From Pisaster brevispinus (taxonomy: Eukaryota > Echinodermata > Asteroidea > Forcipulatida > Asteriidae), in contig JAMKCF010000003.1 in the NCBI GenBank assembly GCA_023634235.1, positions 15,842,742 to 15,906,741 on the forward strand: a stretch of DNA of 64,000 nt, in the 5' to 3' direction. The notes beneath the pieces were generated by a model. It was not told the origin of the DNA and ran no database searches. It was given only the letters and a program-made list of their open reading frames with translations. Below are positions 31,264-42,834 of this stretch, in pieces (the stretch's first letter is position 1; each line of letters opens with the position of its first letter). The position numbers and the translations under genes are program-made.

Positions 31264-34200
31264 CTGTGGATGCAACAGGTGGATTGAAACCAAATGAGGA
31301 ATAAGTTGCCTGGCCTTATGTCAAGGATGTGAGTAAGAGACCGGCACCAGACTAAATCTCTGCTATTCCTAGGTGGGGATAGGTCATTGATGCTACAATT
31401 GCTACAATTCTGTGAGTACTGCATGGTGAAAAACTTGCGGGTACCATGTGTAAAATCTCTTTTGGGAGGAGTGTTGGCTCTGAGAAGAGCCGGTGTGGTC
31501 TGGACGTATGGAACAGTGTACCCTGTACTCTGCTCGTCTTTCATTCTCCTGAAGTACTCTTACTCTTGTAAACTCTTACCGATTGAATTTGATTTTCCAT
31601 CACGTACTGCAGCTGCTGCCACTGCTGCTGCTACAGATGCTTGCTCTGAAAAAAAATGGGAAAAACATATTTAAAAATCACAATTTATTTTTTATTCCAA
31701 TTACTGTACAAAGGTATACAATATTGTAAATGGAAATATTATGTATATCCTTAAAATTTGTGAACAATAGAATTACAATATCAATTAATAAACCACAAGG
31801 GAAACATACTGGGTAATTACAAATCCATTTTGGGGTAAAAAAAAAAAACCTGACTGGAGGGGATTTGAACCTGCAACCTCATATGTGCCGATACTCTCCC
31901 AACTCAGCTATCTAGCTCTTATGTTGATGGTCTTCCTATTTTGTCAATATCTTTGATTGTGGAGCACCAGTCAGAAGTCATAAAACTGCATACTGCTGAA
32001 CAGCCAGGGATCACGCCATATTAACGACACAACCTGGGGAAACCCCCAACACATGGCTATAGTTAGCTCAGTTGGTGGAGCAATGTCACATACACTCGGA
32101 GGTCGCGGGTTCAAATCTCACCCCAGTATAACTTTCTTTGTTCACCCCCAATTTCTTCAGAATTATACCAGGAGGAAGGATTAAAAACGGAAGCATTTAA
32201 TAGAAGCCAGGGCTTCATGTGAGTTGGCCGATAGATGAGCACAGAATAAGAATAAGAGCGTATGGACAGGCAAGATGTAAAAGAGCAGAAAAATAAAAAT
32301 TAATGCAAAATGAAAACTAATTTACTGACAAAATGATCTAAGCAGAAACTACAACAGGTATGAGGAGAACAGTTTGTATTTTGATTTAAAGCTCAGACCC
32401 AAATAAGAATAAGAATAATAATAATAATAATAATAATAATATGTTAGGCCTAATAATAATAATAATAATATGTTAGGCCTAATAGTAATAATATTATTTA
32501 ACAATAATAATGATAACAATAATAACACTCCTTGGTTCTTATATTTGCCTATATCCTAGCAGCTAGATCAAGGTGCTTTACTTTATTATCCCTGTTCATC
32601 AGGCATAATCAAAGACCATTTCTCTAACTGTCTCCACACCCTGAGGAGCATACAACCCCAAGCTGTACAAATTACCACTAAGGGGTTATTCCAAAACAAT
32701 ACTATCTCAACCCTCTCAGGTTCCCATTAATTATGCACCCAGGTCAGAGAAGCAATTGAACCCACACTCTGATGATGCAGCCATCAGAACTTGAGTCTGA
32801 TGTACTAGACCACTTGGCCATGACGCGCTACACTCGACTTCCAAATAACACAAATTTTGTTTTAGAAAGGCGAACTAAACATAACATTTACATTAGGTTC
32901 AGCTCAAGACAAGATCAACGTCTGAAACCAAGATGCTCCAGAGTCGTTCTGAACGACTGAAACAGTCGATCTTTCGACTTCCAGCATGTTCAGTTGCTCC
33001 TAACTGTTTAAAACGTCACACTTCCTATGTACTTAATTCACTAATTTGGTTCGGCGCGACTCTTAGAGTGCCTGTCTGAACCGGGTGTCAGGCACCTCAC
33101 ACTGCCACAAAGATGCAAATTGTAAAAAAATAAAAGTGCATTGAGATACATGTAAATAAATTATTTACTAAACTACAATTAAAAATATGCAGTTCTTATA
33201 TAGCCCTTTATCACACTTGACAGGTGTCTCAAAGCGCTCACTTTAAAGTAACCTTTTTACAAAGGTGTAAAGAGCTGTGTTTGAATTATAACCAAAATAA
33301 TAATAATAGTGGCATCTTATAAAGCGCTCAAATCCCTCACTCAGTGACGCTCCAACATTTAGTTTTTTTCCTGCAAGGAATGTGGAGCTACGTTTTTTTT
33401 AAACAATGAGAAATTTTTTCCCTTGATATAGTACCATGTAATGGTTCACAAGGTGCTGTGGCGCAATATGCAGCCAATCAAACCAGGAACACGGAGGCAA
33501 ATACCCTTCCCTTTACGATAAGTGCACTGGGATCTTTTACGTATGTTAAACAACACACAGGACCTACGGCTTTACGTCCCATCCGAAGAATGCAGCAATA
33601 GTGAGTGGTTAAGTGTCTTGCTTAAGGACACAAGTGTCATGACCGGGACTTGAACCCACTCTCTGCTGGTCAGAAACACCAGAGCTTGTGTCTGGTGCTC
33701 TTAACCGCTCAGCCACAACATGCCATTATGAGACTCATTTGTAAGGGATTACAAGCTAACACGATCCAATCAGCTGCTTAACACAGGTCACGCCTACTCG
33801 AAATCTATCAACGTACCGTTGTTCTTGAAGTCCTCTCGTTCTTGGTATAGTCTTTTGACTCGTTCCTCCAGTTCCCAGCGCTCCACGCACCCTTTGTAGT
33901 TGATGAAGTTCAGAGTGAGGATCTCCTTCAGCTGGCGTACGGTCAGGTCATCTATATCTTCTATTTTACTTAGATCACTGATTGAGGCTCGTTTTTTAAA
34001 CGGTACCTAAATTGATTACATATTAAAAAACCAAAAACAAACAAACATTACTTTTTGAAAAGCAGTGCAAGGTCGGTGTACACAAGAAATAAGAAATGAA
34101 AGCTAACCAGCCCTATGTTGGTGGGCGCTCCACTAATGCCAATCATGTATCACTCTTTGGGGACACAATTTTATTTGTATACTGCTCACATACATCCTTG

Positions 34201-37200
34201 TCATTTGATTGGTTGAACACACGTCACATGTTATACTTTTACTTTGCCACATATTCACTGTCGCGGCGTAAGACCAATGTAACCATCGTATATAGAAATA
34301 AATACAGAATGGGTATATTGATTTTCGATGCTTAATTCTCAGCATTGTTCCCAAAACAATTGTTCCCGCTCGTTTATCCGTACAAGGAAAGATTGTGTCA
34401 CGACAGACAAGGTCAGTGTCTACAAAGAGTCATGGAGTCAATCACTCGTTGAAATCTGGCTTTCCGGATCACTCGGCTTCACCTCGTGAAACGGAACAGT
34501 CCGTGTTTCACCTTGTAATTATTTTTCTTCTTTATTGTACTTGTAGAACATCCAATATTTGTTTAATACACACATTCTTGATTCTTACGGGTTGTGGCGG
34601 TTGACTGCTCTCGGGGGCCGTGTTATTCACAGCCTCAGGGTTGGACAGGGTTTCCACAGGTGAGTGTTCTGCTTCTGAGTCGCTTGTACTCGATGCTTCA
34701 GTCCAGGCATTCCTCGTTACTCCCATCCCTGTCTCGCCCTATTCAATATCACGACAAGTATATAGGTTTTTTAAGACTCGGCTACAATCAATAGAACATT
34801 AATAATACCAGAGAAAAAAAAGAGTAAAGTTGCAGTTTTTCAAATTTGTTTTTACGTTTATTCCTTATTTATTGTACATACTTAAATGGTAATCCAGTTT
34901 TTTAATAGAGAGGGAAGCAGGCAACAATGTTGCATTCTTTAGTAAATGACTTAGAAAGAGTCTGACTCAGTTTTAAATTTGTTTGGTACTTAACCCAACG
35001 GTCGTATAAAGCCAATGAATCGACAAAGTCAGACTCATAATCACTCGAGGCAACCCCTCTAATACCTGGTAGATTGTGGAGCCCACTGATTTTCAAATGG
35101 TTTCAAATGGTCCATCAGAGGGAGAGTTAATGCATAAGGAATGCGCAATGACAGCTTGCCAAGCCGTCAAGAAAAAGTTGTATCTCGCCTGGAAATGCTC
35201 CCTGCAAAAACGCCATATCTCTATTTTTTGACGATTCCAAATTCAACCGCAACATCTCAATGCTGTTTTCTTTTAGCAGCCTTCCCTCCTAATCTTCCCT
35301 GGCTGTATGCCAAGTGAAACTGTCTACAATCTTAAAAATTTCAGGACAATCCACGTGTCTCAATAATGTCACTCACCCCTTGCCCTGCCGTACTAGGAGG
35401 GTCAGTCTGTCTCGTCGCTGACCGATTGTAACTGGACCCATGAGGGACAGACGTGTCCATGGAGTCTCGTCTATGGGAAGCAGGAGTATCTGCCATGGCT
35501 TCGTCTAGATTATTCACTGTGACCATGAAGGGACTGTTACTATGGGAGGACAAGTACTGTACAACGAGATCTACCAGCTCCTCTTTCTCACGGCAGGCCA
35601 TCGTGGAGATGTCTCTGGCTGCCAGGTACTGGCGTAGATCCTTCACCTTCAACGACAAACATCGAGAACTTGAATTGGAGTGCATTGCTTTGAGGGAGTG
35701 CATTGCATTGTGCTGATCGTTTTAGTCAACAGAGGGTGCTATTTTGTCACTCGAAACCGCTGTTTTTGTTGTAAACACCCAGTGCACTTATCGAAAAGAG
35801 AAGGGGTTCGCCCCGGTGTTCCTGGTTGTGGCTGCTTAATGCGCCGTAGCACCTTGTAAACCCTTATACGGTGCTAAATAAATGGGTCTCAGAATCCACC
35901 ACTGCAATAACCTATCTTTCTGAAAGTTTGTATATACTCAGCGCCTTGAGTACCTTGTTTGGTAGATACGTGCGCTATATAAGACTTCGATATTTATATA
36001 TTATATTATATTATATTTTTTGAAAATACAAGTATTATTTGCTTTCGGTTATCTGTTATGAAAGAAAAAGTGATGATTTTTCATTCGTCAGACATACTAA
36101 GTTTTTAAATTATTAGATCCATTTCTATATTATCATTATTATTATTATTATTTTATTTCTCTCAACAAATTCAATAAAATACACACAAAAGAGAAACACT
36201 CAAACTTTATTAAAATAATAGGGAGAAGGCTAGACTGAGGAGGAAAATGTTAACTTTGCCTACATGTATAACCAAAAGGTTCAGTCTGTCAGTAAAGTTA
36301 TTTCAAAAGTATTTCAGACAGGCAATATGCACAAGAAAATGACAAAAACATAAACAATAAGAAACTTTGAGCTGTATGGGTTATATCAAGGAAAACTGCT
36401 GCTTTAAATGAAGAAATAAAAAGTAAAGCAACGGAAATTGATAGGCATCGAGTTCCACAAGGCAGGCAGACTATGAAAAAAGGAGAATTCTTTAAACTAT
36501 TTCATCTTGTGAAAGGAATTTTGAATGTAGGAAAATCTCTCTGTTGGTTACAGCACATTGTAAGGGTTTTACAAGGTAATGTGAGGCAATCTGCTGCCAA
36601 AATTGTCCAGAAACACCAGAGCAAACCCTTTCTCTCAGCAATAAATGTAACTGGGTTCTTACGAGTGCATTACACAACACATGCCACCGATGGCTTTACG
36701 GCCCATCCATAAGCACACAAGTGTCAAGACCGGGCCTCGAACCCACACTCTGCTGAACAGAAACACCAGAGCTCTGAGTCAGGTGTGCTTGACCACTCAG
36801 CCATGACATGGTAGTTCCAAAGTGGAGTAGACCCATTCAAGAGAGACCATCTTACCTTGATTTGCATAAGTTGACTTCGGTCCTGAGACCCAGCAAACAT
36901 GCAGCATGTCTTACAGCACCGACGAGGCTCCTTATGGATGCAATTTGAACAAAAGAGCTTTAAGCAGTCCAGGCACTTATACTGAACACAGGGAATAAAT
37001 CACAATAAAAAACCGTCATTCCTTTGATATAAAAATCTGTCAAATTTAGAAAGCAAGTTATACAAAATAAGGATGAATAATTTCAGCTCAGGATTTAAAA
37101 AATCTTTGTTAAAGGTCTAACCACATCAGTGTCCTGGACCAATTTTTTCCTAGGCCGATTTAATCGGTCCAATTTCCGGACTGTATACTGGCAGGGCGGA

Positions 37201-37747
37201 TTTAAATTGGCCCTATATGTGAACTTGAAATGATGTTTGTGAAAGTTCAAGTTGTGGCCAGCGTAAAGTTTGGAAAGTCTTTGAAGTTGCGTTTCCCTAG
37301 CGGTCCTTGTTCCTAGAATTGTTATTGTCAATATAAGAATTACATGGGGAGAAATAATTGATACATTCAAGTCATCTCACCTTTCTCTTAAAGATTGTAA
37401 AATTGGCTGAGCACAGTTCACACACCATGACGCTATTATCAAACTCCTCCTGAAGCGAGACCGATGAAAATGTACTGGCGCCGCTGCGGGGACGGCCTGT
37501 GCTCCGTGGGCGAGGGGACTGGGTCTGAGCAAATGTTCCGCTGAAACTTGACGACCCCTGTGCCAATTTTGCAGCACCTGAACCCATGGAACGCAGCCCT
37601 GAACACACATAAAACAAAAATATTTAAAAAACAGCATCAGTTTCTTTCAGAATGAAGCAGGACAAGCTCTTATCAGAACTAACAAATTTACTCAGCGATA
37701 GTAGATATTTGACTTTTACCTAACCTCGGCTTAGGTTCTGGCTCCAT
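31085..37747 (-). CDS. RNF34: RNF34/RFFL-like E3 ubiquitin ligase (FYVE-like, SAP, RING)
   Basis: CARP-family E3 ligase. Vertebrate members ubiquitinate caspases, p53-pathway and endosomal targets; the substrate here is unknown. Minus-strand exons in order: 37747-37720, 37598-37381, 36981-36856, 35646-35377, 34738-34589, 34006-33817, 31645-31580, 31263-31085. They total 1227 nt, 408 residues, all in phase (human RNF34 is about 372). Domains: a Ser/Arg-rich N-terminus; a FYVE-like zinc finger ([28 protein letters not shown]); the SAP motif [14 protein letters not shown]; a Ser/Thr/Pro-rich linker; a second SAP-like motif [19 protein letters not shown]; an Ala-rich exon; and a C-terminal RING ([20 protein letters not shown]) ending HVFRS. 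The start is uncertain because the frame is open upstream of 37747 to an ATG at 37939 through a 12-bp minisatellite. RNF34 and RFFL split within vertebrates, so the symbol stands for the pair. Confidence 0.93.
31580..31645 (-). CDS. RNF34: RNF34/RFFL alanine-rich 66-nt exon
   Basis: This 66-nt (22-codon) exon between the SAP2 region and the RING encodes an Ala/Val-rich stretch from GCN repeats. Its length is a multiple of three and its phases match, so it could be skipped without a frameshift. I know no counterpart in vertebrate RNF34. The splice sites are good (TTTTTTTTCAG and GTAAGA). Confidence 0.85.
31785..32175. mobile_element. inverted element with two tRNA-like heads (copy 2)
   Basis: Left arm, minus strand: head with AGATAGCTGAGTTGGGAGAG and GGTTCAAATCCCC. 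Right arm, plus strand: TTAGCTCAGTTGGTGGAGC and GGGTTCAAATCTCACCCC. The outer ends are inverted (AAACC.../...CACCCCCAA). It sits in an RNF34/RFFL intron. Confidence 0.68.
32408..32525. repeat. (AAT)n microsatellite with duplicated ATGTTAGGCCTAAT
   Basis: Runs of AAT interrupted twice by ATGTTAGGCCTAATA. Directly visible. Confidence 0.93.
32530..32826 (-). mobile_element. SINE family B variant
   Basis: Head at the right, minus strand (TGGCCAAGTGGTCTAGTAC, GTGTGGGTTCAATTGC). The body matches 19510-19828. Confidence 0.6.
33400..33726 (-). mobile_element. SINE family B in RNF34/RFFL intron
   Basis: Minus-strand head GTTGTGGCTGAGCGGTTAAG and GGGTTCAAGTCCCGG. Body with CACTTGTGTCCTTAAGCAAG and CTTCGGATGGGACG. 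Confidence 0.75.
36600..36812 (-). mobile_element. SINE family B in RNF34/RFFL intron
   Basis: Minus-strand head CATGGCTGAGTGGTCAAGC and GGGTTCGAGGCCCGG. The body is shortened. Confidence 0.7.
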
Positions 37748-37819
37748 GCTCCGTTTGATGTGGAAGAACCGTGCAAAATGCATACTGCTCCAAAATTGAT
37801 GACAGAGCCTAATCCGGAG

Positions 37820-37885
37820 CCTAAGAGCCGTAGCCCAAGCCAAAGCCCAAGCCAGAGCCCAAGCCAGAGCCCAAGCCAAAGCCGA
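37820..37885. repeat. 12-bp minisatellite at the 5' end of RNF34/RFFL
   Basis: About five tandem units of GAGCCCAAGCCA. On the minus strand the frame that runs into the predicted start codon is open across it and would read repeated Ala-Leu-Ala-Trp. Confidence 0.9.
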
Positions 37886-38282
37886 GGTTTGGGAAAAAAG
37901 CCCTATGGTGTTACTGCAAAACTTCAATACCAATTCCATGCATGCAGCGCCTAAAATCTTAAAATGTAGGAATTTTACATGTACATTGTACCTCTAGCTG
38001 AGAATGCTTCCTTCCACTACTGTTAGTGCTATTTTCATATACAATAATAAGGCAAAATGTCAGTGACCACATAAAATTGCACAAAAGGTTTTTGAATATT
38101 TAGTGTAAAAGCTTATGCGGTGGTACACACACATGTAATTAATTTATATCTGCACATGATATAACAGTGACGTCTTTTATTAAATGCTAGAGAGTTGAAC
38201 AACACAGAACTATCAAATGATTTATATGTTAATCGATACTATCTACTTACTGGGGTTGACAAATGAGGAAAGATCACAAATT

Positions 38283-38790
38283 CCTTTAATGTGGGACTCA
38301 AAGGTCAAATTTAGTTTTGTGATGCAGTTGTTTTCTAAAAGATAGTCCAAGCATAACAGTGGGGGACAAAGTTACAGGTCTCTAACCTCAAGTTAAATTG
38401 GTGTGAAGTGACAATGTATTTGATACCCTTCCAATGTAAGTTTTTGTTTTGACATCCCCAAAATCCAATGATGTCACATTTTAAATAAAATGGGTCTGTA
38501 CATTTTGGTAGGGGGAATTTTCAGTTCATTCCTGAATTTCCATGATATTCAATCAAACGGCATTAAGTTGGATCTTTTGACTAACATAAAATACCCATGG
38601 GGAATGTACAGACCAATCGTTGACATTCAATGACGTCTTGTTTAAAATTTCACTCTGATTCTGAAACATATCATTGAATAAAATGACATTTTAGAGACTT
38701 GTAATTTTTCTCTCAATTTCATCAGGATTCTATCTATTGGAAAATGAGTGCGCCACAAAACTGAACTTGATCTTGGAGGCACTCTTTATA
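38283..38790. mobile_element. AT-rich MITE, complete, family of 25155-25590
   Basis: Inverted ends: GGACTCAAAGGTCAAATTTAG with TTTTGTGATGCAG, and CGCCACAAAACTGAAC with TTGATCTTGGAGGC. The interior includes AAATGGGTCTGTACATTTTG and, inverted, GGAATGTACAGACC. Confidence 0.7.
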
Positions 38791-39317
38791 CAAAGGTAAA
38801 TGCCCCCTTTAGGCCTACATTGTATGCAAAACTAAATGGTGTATTTGTACAGTCCATTCATACGTACAGTAGTTGTACATGTAATAATACATACATCAAA
38901 GTGAATTAGCATAAAGCGTTTATCATACATGTGGTACAACAGACCACCTGAACAAAACAGAATTTCCAATCCATTTAATATGTAAAGTCTACAAAACCCA
39001 CTTCCGCAGGTTACAAGCGAAGACAGCTCCTCAAGATCCCTCACAATATTCATAACTACAATCCCTACAGACAGACAGTGCTGAGGGTCATTCCAATACA
39101 CAATTAGAAATGTACTACATGTTCAAGCTTCCAGGTAAATTCTCTGAAACTCCTACGCAGGTTGGAGCAATTTCAAAACTGCATAAAAAAACAACATGTT
39201 TTAAGAACTATGATTTACATGTATAGTGGAGCAGTGGCTTGTCTACTTGAAAATGTCAGATTCAAACTTACTCTCTGCAACCTAAAGCTATGCATGGTGG
39301 AAACAGGTAAAGTGATG

Positions 39318-39530
39318 GTAGGTTTGCGGTGACACCGTGTAAGCAAAATCTCTTTTATGCGGTGGTGGTTCTTAGAAGAGTCGGTTGGTACTCGGCATTT
39401 TCGACCAGCATGCTCTTTCTCCCAAAGAGGATCAGAGCATACTGGTCAAAACACCGGGTACCAACTGGCTTCTCAGAGTCACCAAGCTACTCAAAAAGAG
39501 ACTTGTTTACATGGTGTCACCACTGACCTA
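39318..39530. mobile_element. MITE with GTGACACCGTGTAAGC ends
   Basis: Left GGTGACACCGTGTAAGC with AAAATCTCTTTT; right AAAAAGAGACTTG with TTTACATGGTGTCACC, which is the complement. The interior is a second inverted segment (GGTTGGTACTCGGCATTTTC / AAAACACCGGGTACCAAC) around CCAAAGAGGATCAGAGC. Diverged relatives: 31420-31560, 56945-57085, 60540-60600. Confidence 0.72.
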
Positions 39531-40198
39531 CCCTCATTACTCTTTGAAGACATGGTCACCAGTGGATGTTGACGCTTTTAATAGTGAAGCTTCAGTTGAA
39601 CAGGAATTTTTAACAAACAAAATTTACAGTTGATAGTGTCGTAAGTTCTGTACACCCAACCATAAAGCCAGCAATGCAAAGAACAACTTGCTGCACACTG
39701 ATACTTCTTGCAAAAGTGTAGGCCATATTGACTTACAACAATGTAGTATTATGAGTTATGTTAAAAGAACCAACAAACTTTCCACAGTCTCGTCAACATC
39801 GACCCTCGCAGTTTTCCACATAAGTGTGATTTGATTTTGAAATTCCTCAAAACGAATGTAAAAAAGTTTCACACAATAACTTCTTCTAATACATGTGAAT
39901 GGTTCAGGAAAAAATACAAATAAAACACACAATTAAACATAAAATTTGACAAGTATTTGGGGATGACCCAGAATGGACTATATAAAAGAACGCCAGTAGG
40001 ACTTTGTGGAGTCTAATACACTGCTTGATATTGCATGGGCATTCCCCTAGTGTGTTGCAATAGTCTGGGTAATTTCCCTATGAAAGCAATACATACATGG
40101 TAAAGGTTGTTACCATGAAAACTGGCCACTGAGGTTTCAAGCTACCATACAAAACAAATAAATCAACTACTGACTAGCTTTCAATTAACATGTATACA

Positions 40199-41005
40199 TG
40201 TTGGGCGCGATCGGTCAGTTTGCGCGATCGACCGATCGCGCTGCGCTATTGAAAGATCTATTGAAAGATCTATTCGCGCAACGAAGATCTTTGCGCGATC
40301 GACTGATCGTCCAACAAGTATTTTTTGCACGATTGATCGATCGTGCAGGAATGGTTTTGCGCGATTGGCCAATCATGCAGGAATGGTTTTGCGCGATCGA
40401 CCTATCGTGCAGAGTGGTTTTGCGCGATCGACCGCTTGTGCAACAATGGTTTTGCATGATGGTTTTGCGCGATCGGTCGATCGTGCGAGACGAAACAGTG
40501 TGAAAGGCAATTCTGTCTGGCGGGGGATTTTGTCCTCTAATACGGCGAATTTTGCACGAATTCCATCTGTTTTGAATAAACTTCCTTCAGTCCATGTTAA
40601 ATTACCGTACGGTGGACAGGAAAACTGGAGGACAAAATACCCCGCCAGACAGAATCGCCTTTCACACCGTTTCATCTCGCACGATCGACCGATCGCGCAA
40701 AACCACTCCTGCACGATAGGTCGATCGCGCAAAATCTTACCTGTACGATTGGCCAATCGCGCAAAACCATTCCTGCACAATCGGCCGATCGCGCAAAGCC
40801 ATTCCCGCACGATGTCTTTCGCGCAAAAGATACTTGATGCGCGATCAGTCGATTGCGCAAAGATGTTCGTTGCGTGATCGACCGATTGTTGCGCGATCGA
40901 CCGATTGCTGCGCGAACAATAGATCTTTCTATAGCGCAGCGCGATCGGTCGATAGCGCAGCGCGATCGGTCGATCGTGCAGCAGATTGACCGATCGCGCC
41001 CAACA
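40199..41005. mobile_element. 800-bp foldback element built of CGATCG-rich repeats
   Basis: The ends TTGGGCGCGATCGGTCA and TGACCGATCGCGCCCAA are exact complements. Each arm carries many degenerate units of about 30 bp (TTGCGCGATCGACCGATCGT, GCAGGAATGGTT). The arms then continue as inverted non-repeat sequence (GAAAGGCAATTCTGTCTGGC / GCCAGACAGAATCGCC). The unpaired centre is only about 90 bp (around 40540-40630). No transposase is encoded, and the long reading frames here come from the repeat. Confidence 0.9.
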
Positions 41006-41522
41006 TACACACCCAATCAGGGAAAATTATTTCCTTAAAAAACAAAATCCATAACTGTGTATTTTTGTAGTTAGGGATGCATGTATGTCATAACCAAGTG
41101 GCCCAGTGCCAACAAGTAGGTTGCTGGGTTTTTAGCGAAACCAACAAATTTGGCCAGTCTAATAACATCGACCCTCGCGATTTGATCACTAGCCCATTGT
41201 AGGCTACAGCCGAAGCTCCGCCCAGTTTGGTGTTCCTTGGTTTACGCTGATTCGTCGAAATATTGAAAGTGCGGCGTTCAAAATCTCAACCACGGTCTGT
41301 GTTCGATTCACGAGCATTTCGCTCGGTCTCTGGTAAGTTTTTGTCCTTTTTCTTAAAATATTTTCGCAATGATGTTTTGACATTAGACATTGAAGATCAA
41401 GTCCGTGTTCTTAGATTTTGTGTCATATTTTTCGAAAGTGGAAAAAATTGGGCAAATCTGGTGACTAGTCTGTCAACATTGGTCGAAATTGCACTGATGG
41501 TCGAATCGTGTGCTTAGTGTCT

Positions 41523-41582
41523 CGTAACCCTCCGGTCTGCGACCGTCGGGAGGATGGAGGGTTACGATCATCGCAACTACAC
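41523..41582. repeat. copy of the GTAACCCTCC hairpin element
   Basis: GTAACCCTCC ... GGATGGAGGGTTACGATCATCGC shares its right arm with 50498-50568. The left arm is shortened. Confidence 0.7.
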
Positions 41583-42010
41583 TCGTTTGTGCTTCAAGTG
41601 CATTGACGCAGTAGTCAATGGAGTTGCTATGCATTTCACAAATGCCCACACATGCTCCCCTATCAATCAGTACATGATGTTTAAATTGGAACTGTGGAAC
41701 TGCGATTCATTTTCTGAATTCTGGATATATTTATTTGTAGACCCATCAAAACTATTAATGAAGTTAAGGATGTGAAGAATATATGAACGAAATTCAGGCT
41801 ACTCAAATCTGAATTTAAAAAAACCCATTACTTTGGTTGAATTTGAAATTTTATTCACTTTGTAGAGAAGCTTTATACCCAGAACGTCAGTGCAATTTAA
41901 CTTAGACAGACTGGTACCGTGGTGGTATCCAATTACTGCCGGGGCTTTACTTATTAAAGTCAGCCTTTAGTCAGGTCAGTGTCTGTGTTCCGACCCAACT
42001 TGACAATCGT

Positions 42011-42711
42011 GTTTTAGGGTCAACTCGGTCCGAAGTCAACTCGGTCCGAACCAACTCGGTCTGAAGTCAACTCGGTCCGAAGTCAACTCGGTCCGAAGTC
42101 ATCTCGGTCCAAAGCCAACTCGGTCCGAAAAATTAAATAAGTATCACTGTGTGCTTACTATATGTAATCTTATACATTAAAAGGGCCTAAGTAATATAAT
42201 CACCGTTTAAAAAAGACAACTTTCTAAAGCATGGAAACAACATCGTAGAGATTAACTTTCTTTTGACTTTTTATTTATTCTGAAAATAAGAGATAAAAAT
42301 GTTCTAGTAAATGAAATAAATAGTAGGACAATTCAAATCTTTTTAGGGAAACTTAAGCAATACTTATGAGAAATATTTTATAAAAGTTAAAAACCATAAT
42401 TTACATTTAAGAGTATGTTTGGTTGTCCATTTTAACTGAGCTTAATTAGGCCTATCATTATATTTAAAAAAAGGTATATTATGTAAAAGATACAATTAGG
42501 CCTTATTTAGTATTAATTTATGAGATTACATAGTAAGCAAACAATGTATACATTGGAGCAATATAGCCTGTCAACCACACTTTATTTAATTTTTCGGACC
42601 GAGTTGACTTCGGACCGAGTTGACTTTGGACCGAGTTGACTTCGGACCGAGTTGGCTTCGGACCGAGTTGACTCGGACCGAGTTGAACTCGGACCGAGTT
42701 GACCGGTACCC
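42011..42711. mobile_element. foldback element of AACTCGGTCCGA arrays with 8-bp target duplication
   Basis: The left arm (about 42017-42130) is a tandem array of AACTCGGTCCGAAGTC-type units; the right arm (about 42592-42705) is the same array inverted (GGACCGAGTTGACTTC). The centre is about 450 bp, AT-rich and unrelated to anything recognised. ACAATCGT lies directly on both sides (42003-42010 and 42712-42719), as expected for an 8-bp target duplication. Confidence 0.85.
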
Positions 42712-42739
42712 ACAATCGTCCCAACTAAAGTATCATGAC

Positions 42740-42824
42740 TATAGTTGGGACTGATCCCAAATTGAGTGTTAAAGTTGGGACGCCCCCAACTTTAACACTC
42801 AAGTTGGGACCAGTCCCAACTATA
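42740..42824. repeat. 85-bp palindrome of GTTGGGAC motifs
   Basis: TATAGTTGGGACTGATCCCA ... and its complement TGGGACCAGTCCCAACTATA. Arms of about 40 nt with few mismatches. Confidence 0.85.
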
Positions 42825-42834
42825 TTGTTTGGAC

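Noticed and set aside
31113..31304. Plus-strand frames over the RING exon
   Set aside because: Antisense shadows; the minus strand encodes a textbook RING with a stop in the right place.
34589..34728. RNF34/RFFL exon starting at the acceptor CAG|GGATGG (34728)
   Set aside because: It would need a phase-1 upstream exon, but the SAP exon ends in phase 0. The acceptor at 34738 (TAG|GGCGAG) restores the frame and was chosen.
40365..40877. Long open frame (about 170 codons) and its antisense partner (145 codons)
   Set aside because: Entirely within the CGATCG palindrome; the repeated units make frames open by chance and the translation is repetitive (Arg/Asp-rich) on both strands.
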